From contig NZ_JAUDRJ010000003.1 of the NCBI RefSeq assembly GCF_030382115.1, positions 1,883,321 through 1,906,548 on the forward strand: a stretch of DNA of 23,228 bases, written 5' to 3'. The position numbers were made by a program, and so were the translations under genes. Under the pieces are notes generated by a model, which saw nothing but the letters and a program-made list of their open reading frames with translations, did no database searches and was not told the origin of the DNA. Shown one piece after another: positions 7,944 through 15,802 of this stretch; positions within the stretch are counted from its first letter, which is position 1, and each line of letters opens with the position of its first letter. The stretch is from Nostoc sp. GT001 (GTDB lineage Bacteria > Cyanobacteriota > Cyanobacteriia > Cyanobacteriales > Nostocaceae).

Positions 7944-10900
7944 TTATTGGTTCTCTGTGGGTACTGATTGCCAAGCAAGACGATGTTTCCAGTGCGATGT
8001 GAAATTAACTTGAACTACTTGGTTAAAGTCCTCCAAAGCTGCTGAAAAAGTTTTCTCTTTTAGCTTTGCTGCACCTTGGTTGTTCAACTGTTTAGGGAAT
8101 TGTGGATTCCATACATATTTTTGACAAGTTTTGTGGGCAATTTCTACATCACTGCCATTTTCAGGATTTTGAAAGACGGGATGATAATGTAACCTGTTGC
8201 AGCAAACTTGCAACCATTCTTGCCACCCACATTGCCACAAGCGGACTGTTCCATCAAGACTACCACTGACAATCAATTTACCATCAGGGCTAAAAGCTGC
8301 GGAATTTACCCAATACTCATGTCCGTGCCAAGGTTGACCAATGGGGTTGCCGTGAATATCCCATAAGCGCACTGTCAAATCATTGCTGGCACTGACAATC
8401 CACTGACCATCAGGGCTAAAAGCGACAGAATTAACTTCTTTTTCATGCCCGTGCCAAGGTTGACCAATGGGGTTGCCGTGAATATCCCACAAGCGGATTG
8501 TCGAATCATTGCTGGCACTAATAATCCACTGACCATCAGGGCTAAAGGCGACAGAATTGACTTCTTTTTCATGCCCGTGCCAAGGTTGACCAATGGGGTT
8601 GCCTTTCATATCCCATAAGCGCACTGTCGAATCATTGCTAGCACTGATAATCCACTGACCATCAGGGCTAAAGGCAACAGAATTGACTTCTTTTTCATGC
8701 CCGTGCCAAGGTTGACCAATGGGGTTGCCTTTCACATCCCATAAGCGCACTGTCGAATCATTGCTAGCACTGATAATCCACTGACCATCAGGACTAAAGG
8801 CGACAGAATTAACTTCTTTTTCATGTCCCTGCCAAGGTTGACCAATGGGGTTGCCTTTCATATCCCACAAGCGCACTGTCAAATCATTGCTGGCACTGAC
8901 AATCCACTTACCATCAGGGCTAAAGGCGACAGAATTAACTTCTTTTTCATGTCCGCGCCAAGGTTGACCAATGGGGTTGCCTTTCATATCCCACAAGCGC
9001 ACTGTAGAATCATTGCTGGCACTGACAATCCACTGACCATCAGGGCTAAAGGCAACAGAATTGACCCAATTCTCATATTTGCGCTGCGATCGCGCGATGA
9101 CCCGATCTTGTAGTATTTGATCTAGCTCCCACAAACGCACTGTGCGATCGCCACCACTGATAATCAACTTGCCATCGGGGCTAAAGGCTAGGGAATTAAC
9201 CTGTCCTTCATGTCCGCGCCAAGGTTGAGTCATGGGGTTGCCATTGATATTCCATAAGCGGATTGTGCGATCGCAGCTACCACTAATAATAAAATTGCCA
9301 TCAGGGCTAAACGCTACAGAATTTACATGTCCTTCATGTCCATGCCAAGGTTGACCGATGGGATTACCTTGGATGTCCCATAACCGCACTGTACAATCAC
9401 TGCTACCACTGACAATCAACTTGCGATCGGGGCTAAAGGCGACGCAAATAATTTTCGCCTCATGTTTGTGCCAGGGTTGAGTAATGGCGTTACCTTGTAA
9501 ATCCCACAAACACACCGTTCCGTCAAAACCAACACTGATAATGCGATTGCCATTTGGGCTAAAGGCGACAGAAATAACTCCTTCCTTATGTCCGCGCCAA
9601 GGTTGAGTAATGGCGTTACCTTGTAAATCCCACAAACACACTGTTCCGTCAAAACCAACACTGATAATATGCTCGCTATTTGGGCTAAAGGCGACAGAAA
9701 TAACTCCTTCCTCATGTCCCTGCCACGGTTGATTAATGAGATTACCTTCTAGATCCCATAAACACAAAATTCCGTCAATACTGCCACTAACAAGAAACTT
9801 GCCATCACGACTAAAGGCTAGACAATTCACCTCTTGCTTGTGTCCCAACAAAAATTTAGCAGTAGGATTGCCCATGATATTCCACAAGCACACCGTAGAA
9901 TCGCTACTGCCACTAGCAATAAACTTGCCATCAGGACTAAAGGCTACACAATTAACCTCTTGCTCGTGTTCGCGTAAGCTATTCGTCTCTGTCGGTGTGT
10001 TCATTGCTTGCTTTAAGCTTCCCAAAACAGGAGCTAGAAGCTGGTTTGGGTATTTTTCTAGATTCTCACCCATTGTTTGAATTGCCAGCACCAAACCTTC
10101 TAGCGGTTGAACAGGAAGTAAATTCAAAACCCTGGCGGATTGTTCGCGCAGTTTTAATTCAGTCAGTGCAAGGTGTAACTTTTGAATCTCTTGTTCCTTT
10201 TCTCTCAAATGGCGATCGTGCCATCCAACACTAGCATTAATAAATTGATTAGCTTGTTCGTCTAAATAACCAAACGTTTGCTCTTTTAGTTCTTGATAAG
10301 TCTTTATCTTCAAAACCCCGTTTGCAATATCTTCTCTTGCCCACAGCATATCTAAGGTGTATGCCAGAAGTGGTAAATAATCATTTTGTTGGTGAAAATC
10401 ATGAATAATTTGCTCAACTAATCCTTGTTCAAAGGTAACGCCATGTCTAGCAGCAGGTTCAGCGATCGCTAACTTTAATTCTCCATCGCTCATTCTAGTG
10501 AGTATACGACTATAGCGATCGTGGATCTTTGCAAGTTGGGGATACTCACTAAATTTATCCAAAAAATCAGACCGCATTGTTAAAACAATTTTGACAGAGC
10601 TATCCTGCTGCTGGAACAGTTGAAAGAGACTAGCAACAAATTTATCACGTTCCGGCTTTTGAGTTTTCGTAAACAGTTCTTCAAATCGGTCAATAAAAAT
10701 CAGAATGCACTGATAATCTTGTTTGAGGAATGTGACAATTTTAATTAGGGTATTTTCTCTTATTTCTTTAGCAATATCCGCTAGTGGCGATTTTTTGCCA
10801 TAAGTAGAAGCAAGACACTGATAAAGAGATTTAAAAGGATTTTCATTTGGGTGAAAACTTATATTAATTAATGATTTTTTATAAAATCCCAAATAAGGAA

Positions 10901-11186
10901 TTAAACCTGCCCGAATCAATGATGATTTGCCACTCTCTGATGCTCCTAAAAGCAAGAGTACATTATCTTTTTTTAAGCGATCGCCTAGATTAGCAATCCA
11001 CTTCTCCCGACCAAAAAATTTATCTTTATCTTTAATTTCAAAAGTTTTTAATCCTAAGTAAGGAGAGTCTGTTTTAAGTGGACGACAATGAATTTCCTCA
11101 AAATTACTGTCAGAAAAAAAGTCGTATTCAGAAATACCTTGGACATTACACCCAATATTTATATCGCCTTGAGAACTGTTAACCAT
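7944..11186 (-). CDS. STAND NTPase fused to 14 WD40 repeats
   Basis: A 1080-residue signalling NTPase. Residues about 41-100 hold the entry SPYLGLKTFEIKDKDKFFGRE and Walker A GASESGKS (81-88); Walker B is ILIFIDRFEE (161-170). A helical region follows to about 400. Residues 405-990 are 14 WD40 units of 42 residues (GHEKEVNSVAFSPDGQWI pattern), enough for two seven-bladed propellers. A single TPR-like segment (NNQGAAKLKEKTFSAALEDF) lies near residue 1030, followed by an unrelated 20-residue tail that suggests a cut or frameshifted end. STAND proteins oligomerise on ligand sensing and activate an effector. Here the N-terminus has only about 40 residues (GDINIGCNVQG) and no effector domain, so the output is unclear. 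The start is backed by AAGGAG just upstream of the ATG. Repeats 8-13 are almost identical. Confidence 0.88.
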   Translation of the reverse strand: MVNSSQGDINIGCNVQGISEYDFFSDSNFEEIHCRPLKTDSPYLGLKTFEIKDKDKFFGREKWIANLGDRLKKDNVLLLLGASESGKSSLIRAGLIPYLGFYKKSLINISFHPNENPFKSLYQCLASTYGKKSPLADIAKEIRENTLIKIVTFLKQDYQCILIFIDRFEELFTKTQKPERDKFVASLFQLFQQQDSSVKIVLTMRSDFLDKFSEYPQLAKIHDRYSRILTRMSDGELKLAIAEPAARHGVTFEQGLVEQIIHDFHQQNDYLPLLAYTLDMLWAREDIANGVLKIKTYQELKEQTFGYLDEQANQFINASVGWHDRHLREKEQEIQKLHLALTELKLREQSARVLNLLPVQPLEGLVLAIQTMGENLEKYPNQLLAPVLGSLKQAMNTPTETNSLREHEQEVNCVAFSPDGKFIASGSSDSTVCLWNIMGNPTAKFLLGHKQEVNCLAFSRDGKFLVSGSIDGILCLWDLEGNLINQPWQGHEEGVISVAFSPNSEHIISVGFDGTVCLWDLQGNAITQPWRGHKEGVISVAFSPNGNRIISVGFDGTVCLWDLQGNAITQPWHKHEAKIICVAFSPDRKLIVSGSSDCTVRLWDIQGNPIGQPWHGHEGHVNSVAFSPDGNFIISGSCDRTIRLWNINGNPMTQPWRGHEGQVNSLAFSPDGKLIISGGDRTVRLWELDQILQDRVIARSQRKYENWVNSVAFSPDGQWIVSASNDSTVRLWDMKGNPIGQPWRGHEKEVNSVAFSPDGKWIVSASNDLTVRLWDMKGNPIGQPWQGHEKEVNSVAFSPDGQWIISASNDSTVRLWDVKGNPIGQPWHGHEKEVNSVAFSPDGQWIISASNDSTVRLWDMKGNPIGQPWHGHEKEVNSVAFSPDGQWIISASNDSTIRLWDIHGNPIGQPWHGHEKEVNSVAFSPDGQWIVSASNDLTVRLWDIHGNPIGQPWHGHEYWVNSAAFSPDGKLIVSGSLDGTVRLWQCGWQEWLQVCCNRLHYHPVFQNPENGSDVEIAHKTCQKYVWNPQFPKQLNNQGAAKLKEKTFSAALEDFNQVVQVNFTSHWKHRLAWQSVPTENQ
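8315..9083. repeat. 126-bp tandem repeat array encoding WD40 units 8-13
   Basis: Six consecutive 126-bp units inside the STAND-WD40 gene are nearly identical in DNA. Each contains the plus-strand text CCAAGGTTGACCAATGGGGT and CCACTGACCATCAGGGCTAA (one unit has CCACTTACCATC), differing by a few bases per unit. The flanking units (repeats 1-7 and 14) have diverged much more. The pattern indicates recent duplication or gene conversion within one reading frame; every unit keeps 42 codons. Confidence 0.9.
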
Positions 11187-11468
11187 CTTATCTCCTTACC
11201 TTTGGACATCTCTGGCTAAATCTTTACCTCAGTTATAGTTCCTCGGCTAATCTTTGTAAGTAACTCAACAAAATTAATTAGCGAAGAAATGCAGAAGGCA
11301 GGTGGTCACTGAGCGTAGTCGAAGTGAGGCAGGAGGAAGAAAATACAATTCTTGCTCTCTGCCAAAAGGGTCTAAAGTCCCTAAATTCGGTTTTAAATAC
11401 CTTTATTCCGGGAAATTACTTAAACAAACTTTAAAAATATGTAGTAACTTTATCCTAAAACGCCGGAA
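11187..11468. other. Divergent intergenic region with a dispersed repeat
   Basis: The region separates two divergently transcribed genes (STAND-WD40, minus; ArsA-like, plus) and so should hold both promoters, but none stands out. At 11304-11326 it carries a partly palindromic motif (starts GGTCACTGAGCGTAGTCGAA), a very common dispersed repeat of cyanobacteria, flanked by GGCAGG tracts. Confidence 0.4.
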
Positions 11469-13358
11469 ATGACAAACGGGATGGAACTTTTTGATAACCT
11501 ACACCTTGCTATGTTTAGCGGCAAAGGTGGAGTCGGAAAAACGACAATCTCCTGCACCTTTGCATGTCGTTGGGCGCAGAAATTTGCCAATGAGCAAATT
11601 CTTTTAATCTCAACCGATCCGGCTCACTCTCTTGGAGATGTCTTACAAGTTAGCGTTGATGACATTCCTCGTCCCATAGCAGAACTACCCAATCTACGAG
11701 TAAGGGCGTTGGATGCAAAGCGTCTGCTACAAGACTTTAAAGAACGTTATGGTCAGGTGTTAGAACTGTTAGTGGAGCGGGGTAGTTTTGTTGAAGGAGA
11801 AGACTTGCTGCCAGTTTGGGATTTAAATTGGCCTGGACTGGACGAGTTGATGGGCTTGTTAGAAATCCAACGCCTTTTTCAGGAGCAGCAGGTAGATCGA
11901 GTAGTAGTAGATATGGCTCCTAGCGGTCATACTCTCAACTTGTTTGGATTGATGGATTTTTTAGACACTTTCCTTCATTCTCTGGAACTGTTTCAAGAAA
12001 AGCATCGGTATATTAGCAAGACCTTTGCTGGGAGTTACACACCCGATCGCGCTGACGAATTTTTGCAAACCCTGAAAGCTGAACTTTCCCAAGGTCGCCG
12101 TCTCCTTCAAGATCCTAAGCATACAGCTTGTTTGTTAGTTGCGATCGCCGAACCAATGAGTTGGTTGGAGTCAAAACGATTTCTAGAAGCCTTACAAACC
12201 ATGCAGGTTCCTTGCGGAGGATTGTTTGTTAACCAAGTCCTTGCCAGTGCGACTGACCGCGATCGTTACCAAGAACAACAACCGCTTATCAGCCAGTATA
12301 CGGATCTTGCTAACGAAAAGCCGATGTTTATTGTGCCACAGCAAGATGAGGAGCCTTTGGGAATTGTAGCCCTCTGCCATCTCATCAACCAAATCCATAT
12401 TCCTCAGCTGGAACCGCTATCTCTTTTCGATCTACTCCCAATTCAATGGCCTGAAAAAATTCCTCCTAGCTTTGGAGATTTTCTCACCCAAGGTCGTCGC
12501 CTGTTACTAATTGGCGGTAAGGGTGGAGTAGGCAAGACCACAGTAGCAGCTGCCATTGGTTGGGCGATGGCTCAAAAACATTGCGATCGCAAAATTCGCA
12601 TGGTTTCCATCGATCCAGCACACTCCTTGGGTGATGCCTTTGGTCTGAGTTTTGGACACGAACCATATCAAATAACTGCCAATCTTCGAGGTCAGGAAGT
12701 GGATAGCGATCGCATTGTCGATCAATTCAGAGCCGATTACCTGTGGGAACTGGCCGAAATGATGAGTGGCGAAACCCAAACAAGCGAAACTATTGAAATG
12801 GCTTATGCTCCTGCTGCTTGGCGCAAAATAGTCGGTCAAGCTTTACCAGGGATTGATGAAATGCTTTCTCTGTTAACAGTAATGGAATTGCTAGAGCAAC
12901 AAGAAGAAGACTTGATTATTTTAGACACTGCTCCTACAGGTCATCTTCTACGTTTTCTAGAAATGCCAAATGCACTAGCAGACTGGCTAGCTTGGATTTT
13001 CAAACTCTGGATCAAGTATCAGAATGTCCTTGGTCGTACAGAGTTTATGGGGCGTTTACGAACTTTGCGACAGCGCGTAGTCAAAGCCCAAAAAGTGCTA
13101 AAAGACCCACAGCAAGCAGAGTTCATTGGGGTTACGCTTAACCAGGCTAGTGTACTTGCCGAACAACAACGCCTGTTCAAATCTATGCAAGAAATAGGTG
13201 TGAGCCAGAATTACCTTGTTCTAAACCGCTTTACTTCTACAGCAACCATTACCATTAATTGCGATTTTCCAGGTTTGACAATGGTTCGCTTACCAATGCT
13301 TCCTCGCTCAGTTCAGCCTTTAGAACGCATCCAAGCAGCAGTCGGCTGTTTATTTTAA
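11469..13358 (+). CDS. Tandem ArsA/Get3-family ATPase
   Basis: A 629-residue protein made of two homologous ATPase halves. Each carries the signature deviant Walker A: GKGGVGKTT at 18-26 and GGKGGVGKTT at 349-358. Each half also has a DxAPxGH switch motif (DMAPSGH in the first, DTAPTGHLLRF in the second) and the AHSLGD block (STDPAHSLGD; SIDPAHSLGD). In the family, ArsA drives arsenite export and Get3/TRC40 binds and delivers hydrophobic tail-anchored proteins. No arsB, arsC or arsR is near, and the ArsA metalloid-binding cysteine set is not evident, so arsenite export is unlikely. It leads a gas vesicle locus, which suggests handling of hydrophobic Gvp proteins (inference). A weak GGA precedes the ATG. 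The next gene starts 45 bp later on the same strand. Confidence 0.85.
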   Translation: MTNGMELFDNLHLAMFSGKGGVGKTTISCTFACRWAQKFANEQILLISTDPAHSLGDVLQVSVDDIPRPIAELPNLRVRALDAKRLLQDFKERYGQVLELLVERGSFVEGEDLLPVWDLNWPGLDELMGLLEIQRLFQEQQVDRVVVDMAPSGHTLNLFGLMDFLDTFLHSLELFQEKHRYISKTFAGSYTPDRADEFLQTLKAELSQGRRLLQDPKHTACLLVAIAEPMSWLESKRFLEALQTMQVPCGGLFVNQVLASATDRDRYQEQQPLISQYTDLANEKPMFIVPQQDEEPLGIVALCHLINQIHIPQLEPLSLFDLLPIQWPEKIPPSFGDFLTQGRRLLLIGGKGGVGKTTVAAAIGWAMAQKHCDRKIRMVSIDPAHSLGDAFGLSFGHEPYQITANLRGQEVDSDRIVDQFRADYLWELAEMMSGETQTSETIEMAYAPAAWRKIVGQALPGIDEMLSLLTVMELLEQQEEDLIILDTAPTGHLLRFLEMPNALADWLAWIFKLWIKYQNVLGRTEFMGRLRTLRQRVVKAQKVLKDPQQAEFIGVTLNQASVLAEQQRLFKSMQEIGVSQNYLVLNRFTSTATITINCDFPGLTMVRLPMLPRSVQPLERIQAAVGCLF

Positions 13359-13403
13359 CAGCTAATTAAACTAAATACTTTCATACCCAAAGAGAAATTT
13401 ATT

Positions 13404-13688
13404 ATGCACCGCACTCCAAAACGTGGACAAATTCAAGCCAAACTTAGCACCATGCCTCCTCAACGTTCGCAAGCAACAGTTTACTTAAATGCTTACAAAA
13501 TAATGCTTGAAAAAGAGCGTTTAGAGGAGGAACTAAAGAAACTCGAAGCACGCCAATCTCAGATTCAGCAGCGTCTTGCTATTTTAAACAGTCAAATAAT
13601 TGCTGAAGAGGACATTACCCATCAGCAAGCAAAGACTGACTTGGAGGACAAGACACCAAAATTCAAAACCTTAACATTGGAATACTAG
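13404..13688 (+). CDS. gvpV: Small coiled-coil gas vesicle accessory protein, GvpV-like
   Basis: A 94-residue charged protein. Residues 1-25 are basic (RTPKRGQIQAKLSTMPPQR) and residues about 25-70 form a coiled coil rich in Glu, Lys and Gln (KERLEEELKKLEARQSQIQQ). The tail is acidic then basic. The STMPPxRSxAxxYLxxYK motif followed by a heptad helix is what I recall for GvpV of filamentous cyanobacteria, and its position beside a gas vesicle cluster fits; neither was checked by search. It lies 45 bp after the ArsA-like gene on the same strand and is probably co-transcribed. AGAGAA stands about 8 nt before the ATG. It may instead be an unnamed partner of the ArsA-like ATPase. Confidence 0.6.
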   Translation: MHRTPKRGQIQAKLSTMPPQRSQATVYLNAYKIMLEKERLEEELKKLEARQSQIQQRLAILNSQIIAEEDITHQQAKTDLEDKTPKFKTLTLEY

Positions 13689-13793
13689 TAAGTCGGTACA
13701 AATAAAGTTAACTAGTAAGGGTCATCATTAGTTAATAGTCTCTAATCCGAATAGCACTAAGCTAACGGCAAACCCATTATCTATAACGCTTTT

Positions 13794-13877
13794 GGGTGTT
13801 GGGTGTAGCGAGGAAGAGATTTATTTGTGTCGGTACTCATATTTACTTTTCTTGATTTTTCCTTACACCCCACACCC
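13794..13877. repeat. Inverted repeat between convergent genes
   Basis: Left arm 13794-13807 and right arm 13864-13877 are complementary at 13 of 14 bases (GGGTGTTGGGTGTA against TACACCCCACACCC), with a 56-nt loop. It lies between the convergent ends of the GvpV-like gene and the NTPase gene. It could fold as a bidirectional terminator, but this G/T-rich motif is also a common cyanobacterial dispersed repeat. Confidence 0.4.
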
Positions 13878-13908
13878 TAACCCCATCTTGCCAAAATAGT
13901 ACTTTAAT

Positions 13909-14457
13909 TTAGACTGATAGACCATCTTTAAAGTTAGTCTCGTTTTTTACTAATTCAAAAAATTCTGAGATTTCTTGAGGCGAGCGTAGGTGGTAGACAT
14001 TTTTAGTGCTTTGAGCTTGCGCGACATATTCACGATATCTTGGAGTCAAATATTTGTGGCATAACCAAAGCACGCGGTAACTATTGAGGGAACTCTTCAA
14101 TATTGGGCTGTCTTGAGGCCAGCCGTCTGGCGGTTTTAAGTAACCTGTGATGAATCGTTTAGTTACCCACCATCCATGCAGATATAGTGGTAGATCCACA
14201 TAAACTAGAGTATCTGCCTCGTTCAGTCGTAGCCAAAGAGTTTCCATGCAACCAAACCCGTCAATAATCCATCGGTCAGTTGATAAGATTTGCTGATGAG
14301 TGCGCTTATAGTCTTCCTGGGGAACCTCTACACCTCCTGATTGATATTTAATTTTATCCAGGACGTGAAGTGGTAAACCAGTGATTTGGGATAATCTTTT
14401 GCTCAAAGTTGATTTACCGCCTCCAGCATTGCCAAACACCGCTACTTTTTTCATCAT
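13909..14457 (-). CDS. P-loop NTPase, FlaR/adenylate-kinase-like (DNA topology modulation protein family)
   Basis: A 182-residue single-domain P-loop protein. Walker A is GNAGGGKST (9-17). It is followed by the LPLHVLDKIKY strand, the WIIDGFG segment (nucleotide-kinase-like lid/base region) and DTLVYVDLPLYLHGWWVTKR, which match small kinases annotated as topology modulation protein FlaR or adenylate kinase. The true substrate of this family is poorly known. A strong AAGGAGAG sits directly upstream of ATGATG; the first ATG is taken. It is read toward the GvpV-like gene and away from gvpG. It has no visible link to gas vesicles and is probably part of an inserted accessory block with the toxin-antitoxin pair. 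Confidence 0.8.
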   Translation of the reverse strand: MMKKVAVFGNAGGGKSTLSKRLSQITGLPLHVLDKIKYQSGGVEVPQEDYKRTHQQILSTDRWIIDGFGCMETLWLRLNEADTLVYVDLPLYLHGWWVTKRFITGYLKPPDGWPQDSPILKSSLNSYRVLWLCHKYLTPRYREYVAQAQSTKNVYHLRSPQEISEFFELVKNETNFKDGLSV

Positions 14458-14518
14458 TACTCTCCTTTTGTTGCAATTAACTCACCTCTAATTAGAAATG
14501 ATAAGTTCTTCCATACCC

Positions 14519-14561
14519 TACTACGATTATCATTTTCATTAATAGCTTTGCTATCGTAGTA
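14519..14561. promoter_or_regulatory. 9-bp inverted repeat upstream of the NTPase gene
   Basis: TACTACGAT (14519-14527) and ATCGTAGTA (14553-14561) are perfect inverted copies with a 25-nt AT-rich spacer. It lies 60-105 bp upstream of the minus-strand NTPase gene and downstream of the toxin gene. It could be an operator or the toxin transcript's hairpin; with no T-run either reading is weak. Confidence 0.3.
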
Positions 14562-14625
14562 ACAGAAGTACGATCGCTCTTATGAATATTATGGAACGGC
14601 TAGTTATATAGAGTGGTAGTGTAGG

Positions 14626-15135
14626 TTAATCTACAATGCTTGCTCGAATATCTTTTAAAGTCATCATTAGTGTTAATGGTTCTATTGGTGATGCTTGAAA
14701 ACCACGTTTTAAATAAAATTTTTGGGCTTCTTCATCTTTAGCGTGAACCAAAATACATCTAACACCAGCTATTTGAGATACTGATAAAATGCGTTTAATA
14801 GCATCTTTTAATAAACCAGACCCTATACCTTGTCCTTCCCATTTGGTATCTACAGCTAGCCTACCAATAAGCATACACGGTATAGAGTCTGGTGCATTCC
14901 GTTTAGCTTTGCTAACAGCTGCTAAATGAGTTACAGAAGCCGTTGCTAAACAGTAATAGCCTATTACTTTATTTTCAACTGTTACTACAAATGTTCTGGC
15001 TGCATCTCCCTCACTTTTCAAAGCTCTCTCCTTCAGCCAGCTATTCAAGGCTTCTGATTTAGATTCAAACTCTGATACATCATGGTCTTTAGTAACAGGC
15101 TGAGGAGCATTAATCATTTTCGTTTGGTTTGTCAT
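14626..15135 (-). CDS. GNAT-family acetyltransferase toxin (TacT-like)
   Basis: A 169-residue GNAT protein of the type paired with RHH antitoxins. The acetyl-CoA binding loop is at RLAVDTKWEGQGIG (92-105). The substrate side shows the usual GYYCLATASV strand (59-68) and a late Tyr141 in KFYLKRGF, where TacT-type toxins keep a catalytic tyrosine. Known relatives acetylate the amino group of aminoacyl-tRNAs and stop translation; that activity is inferred here. The start chosen is the ATG at 15135, whose A overlaps the antitoxin stop (TGATG), giving translational coupling; a TTG nine bases upstream is a longer alternative. Together with the upstream gene it forms a two-gene toxin-antitoxin operon inside the gas vesicle locus. 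Confidence 0.88.
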   Translation of the reverse strand: MTNQTKMINAPQPVTKDHDVSEFESKSEALNSWLKERALKSEGDAARTFVVTVENKVIGYYCLATASVTHLAAVSKAKRNAPDSIPCMLIGRLAVDTKWEGQGIGSGLLKDAIKRILSVSQIAGVRCILVHAKDEEAQKFYLKRGFQASPIEPLTLMMTLKDIRASIVD

Positions 15136-15425
15136 CAATCCCAAGGCGATTTAGTAGTTAAGAGTTTACGAATTTCTTCATTCGCTTTAGGTGGTGACTC
15201 CAAAATAGCAAGGAATTCTTGATATTTTTCCTCATCTAATGCAAAGAAGGTTTTGTCACAGATGACTTTTTCAGCTTCTCTACAGGCTACCTCTAACATA
15301 AAGTCAGAACGGCTTTTACCAAGAATCGAAGCCGCATTGTCAATTAAATCCCGTTGTTGTTCTTGAACTCTAATATTAATTACTTGGTTACGACCAAGAT
15401 TATCCATTTTAGAACGGGCAACCAT
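15135..15425 (-). CDS. RHH antitoxin, DUF1778/TacA-like
   Basis: A 96-residue antitoxin. Residues about 12-55 form the ribbon-helix-helix DNA-binding domain (INIRVQEQQRDLIDNAASIL, then GKSRSDFMLEVACREAE). The C-terminal part (ALDEEKYQEFLAILESPP and on) is the flexible arm that in TacA-type proteins covers the toxin active site. The frame is open to 15479, but the ATG at 15425 is preferred: GGAAG lies 7 nt upstream, and the longer versions would translate the operator palindrome. An ATG at 15407 lacks a ribosome binding site. It overlaps the toxin by TGATG. It probably represses its own promoter through the palindrome just upstream. Confidence 0.87.
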   Translation of the reverse strand: MVARSKMDNLGRNQVINIRVQEQQRDLIDNAASILGKSRSDFMLEVACREAEKVICDKTFFALDEEKYQEFLAILESPPKANEEIRKLLTTKSPWD

Positions 15426-15453
15426 TAGGTATCTTCCATGTATATGTGTCATA

Positions 15454-15499
15454 TAAGCATTACCGAAGTAAGCTTGCAACCTTACTTCGGTAATGCTTA
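15454..15499. promoter_or_regulatory. Operator palindrome of the toxin-antitoxin operon (19-bp perfect arms)
   Basis: The arms 15454-15472 (TAAGCATTACCGAAGTAAG) and 15481-15499 are perfectly complementary over 19 bp, with an 8-nt spacer. The palindrome lies between the predicted -10 box and the antitoxin start, where an RHH antitoxin dimer pair would block transcription. It could also fold as a hairpin in the leader RNA, but the position fits an operator best. Confidence 0.75.
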
Positions 15500-15505
15500 A
15501 TATCT

Positions 15506-15534
15506 AATATAGAACATTGTATATACAACGTCAA
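15506..15534 (-). promoter_or_regulatory. Sigma70-type promoter of the toxin-antitoxin operon
   Basis: On the minus strand, TTGACG (15534-15529) is followed after exactly 17 bp by TATATT (15511-15506). It points at the antitoxin gene and directly abuts the 19-bp operator palindrome. A short palindrome, TTGTATATACAA, lies in the spacer. Confidence 0.65.
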
Positions 15535-15802
15535 TACAATTTATGTATCAGTGAAAATATCGGGAAATGACTCTTTTCCTGGCGTTCTAGGGATGAAATT
15601 GTACGTATTGAAATTTAAAACTCCTTATCCTAAGCTGTCGCGCCTACAAGTTGCCTCATAATCTTTTAGGTAAAACCTGTAAACCCTCTCCTCTGCCCCT
15701 CTGCTCCCCTGCTGTCTCAATGTGCAAATTAAAAACACAACAGCTTATCTGCGTCTGGAGCGCTTCTGCGTGAGACAAATCATCCTGCATTTATGCAACA
15801 CC
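15535..15802. other. Gene-free stretch between the toxin-antitoxin promoter and gvpG
   Basis: No gene is visible. The stretch contains a pyrimidine-rich CTCCTCTGCCCCTCTGCTCC tract near 15687-15706 and, at 15719-15748, a copy of a dispersed repeat that recurs between gvpA and gvpC. The gvpG transcript ends into this region. Confidence 0.4.
15719..15748 (+). repeat. Dispersed repeat, copy 1 (CAAATTAAA..AACAGC type)
   Basis: This 30-base stretch matches 22670-22699 at 24 of 30 positions in the same orientation; both read AATGT.CAAATTAAA, then AACAGC.TAT. The two copies lie in non-coding DNA 7 kb apart, one beside gvpG and one between gvpA and gvpC. Confidence 0.6.

Noticed and set aside
7757..7978. 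73-residue minus-strand frame after the STAND-WD40 gene
   Set aside because: It overlaps the WD40 gene end, contains repeat-derived DNA, and shows no domain or credible ribosome binding site.
8315..9083. Regular repeats resembling a CRISPR or satellite array
   Set aside because: The period is exactly 126 bp (42 codons), the reading frame is open throughout, and each unit encodes a WD40 blade.
161..11186. CHAT protease plus STAND NTPase as one defence system
   Set aside because: They are about 3 kb apart, separated by a plus-strand acyltransferase and mobile debris, with no shared operon; the CHAT protein carries a secretion domain.
11469..13358. Arsenite pump ATPase of an ars operon
   Set aside because: No arsB, arsC, arsR or arsD is present, and the ArsA metalloid-binding cysteine arrangement is not visible; gas vesicle context is a better guide.
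15426..15479. Longer antitoxin start at 15479 or 15452
   Set aside because: These starts would place the operator palindrome inside the coding region or lack a ribosome binding site; the start at 15425 has GGAAG at a good distance.
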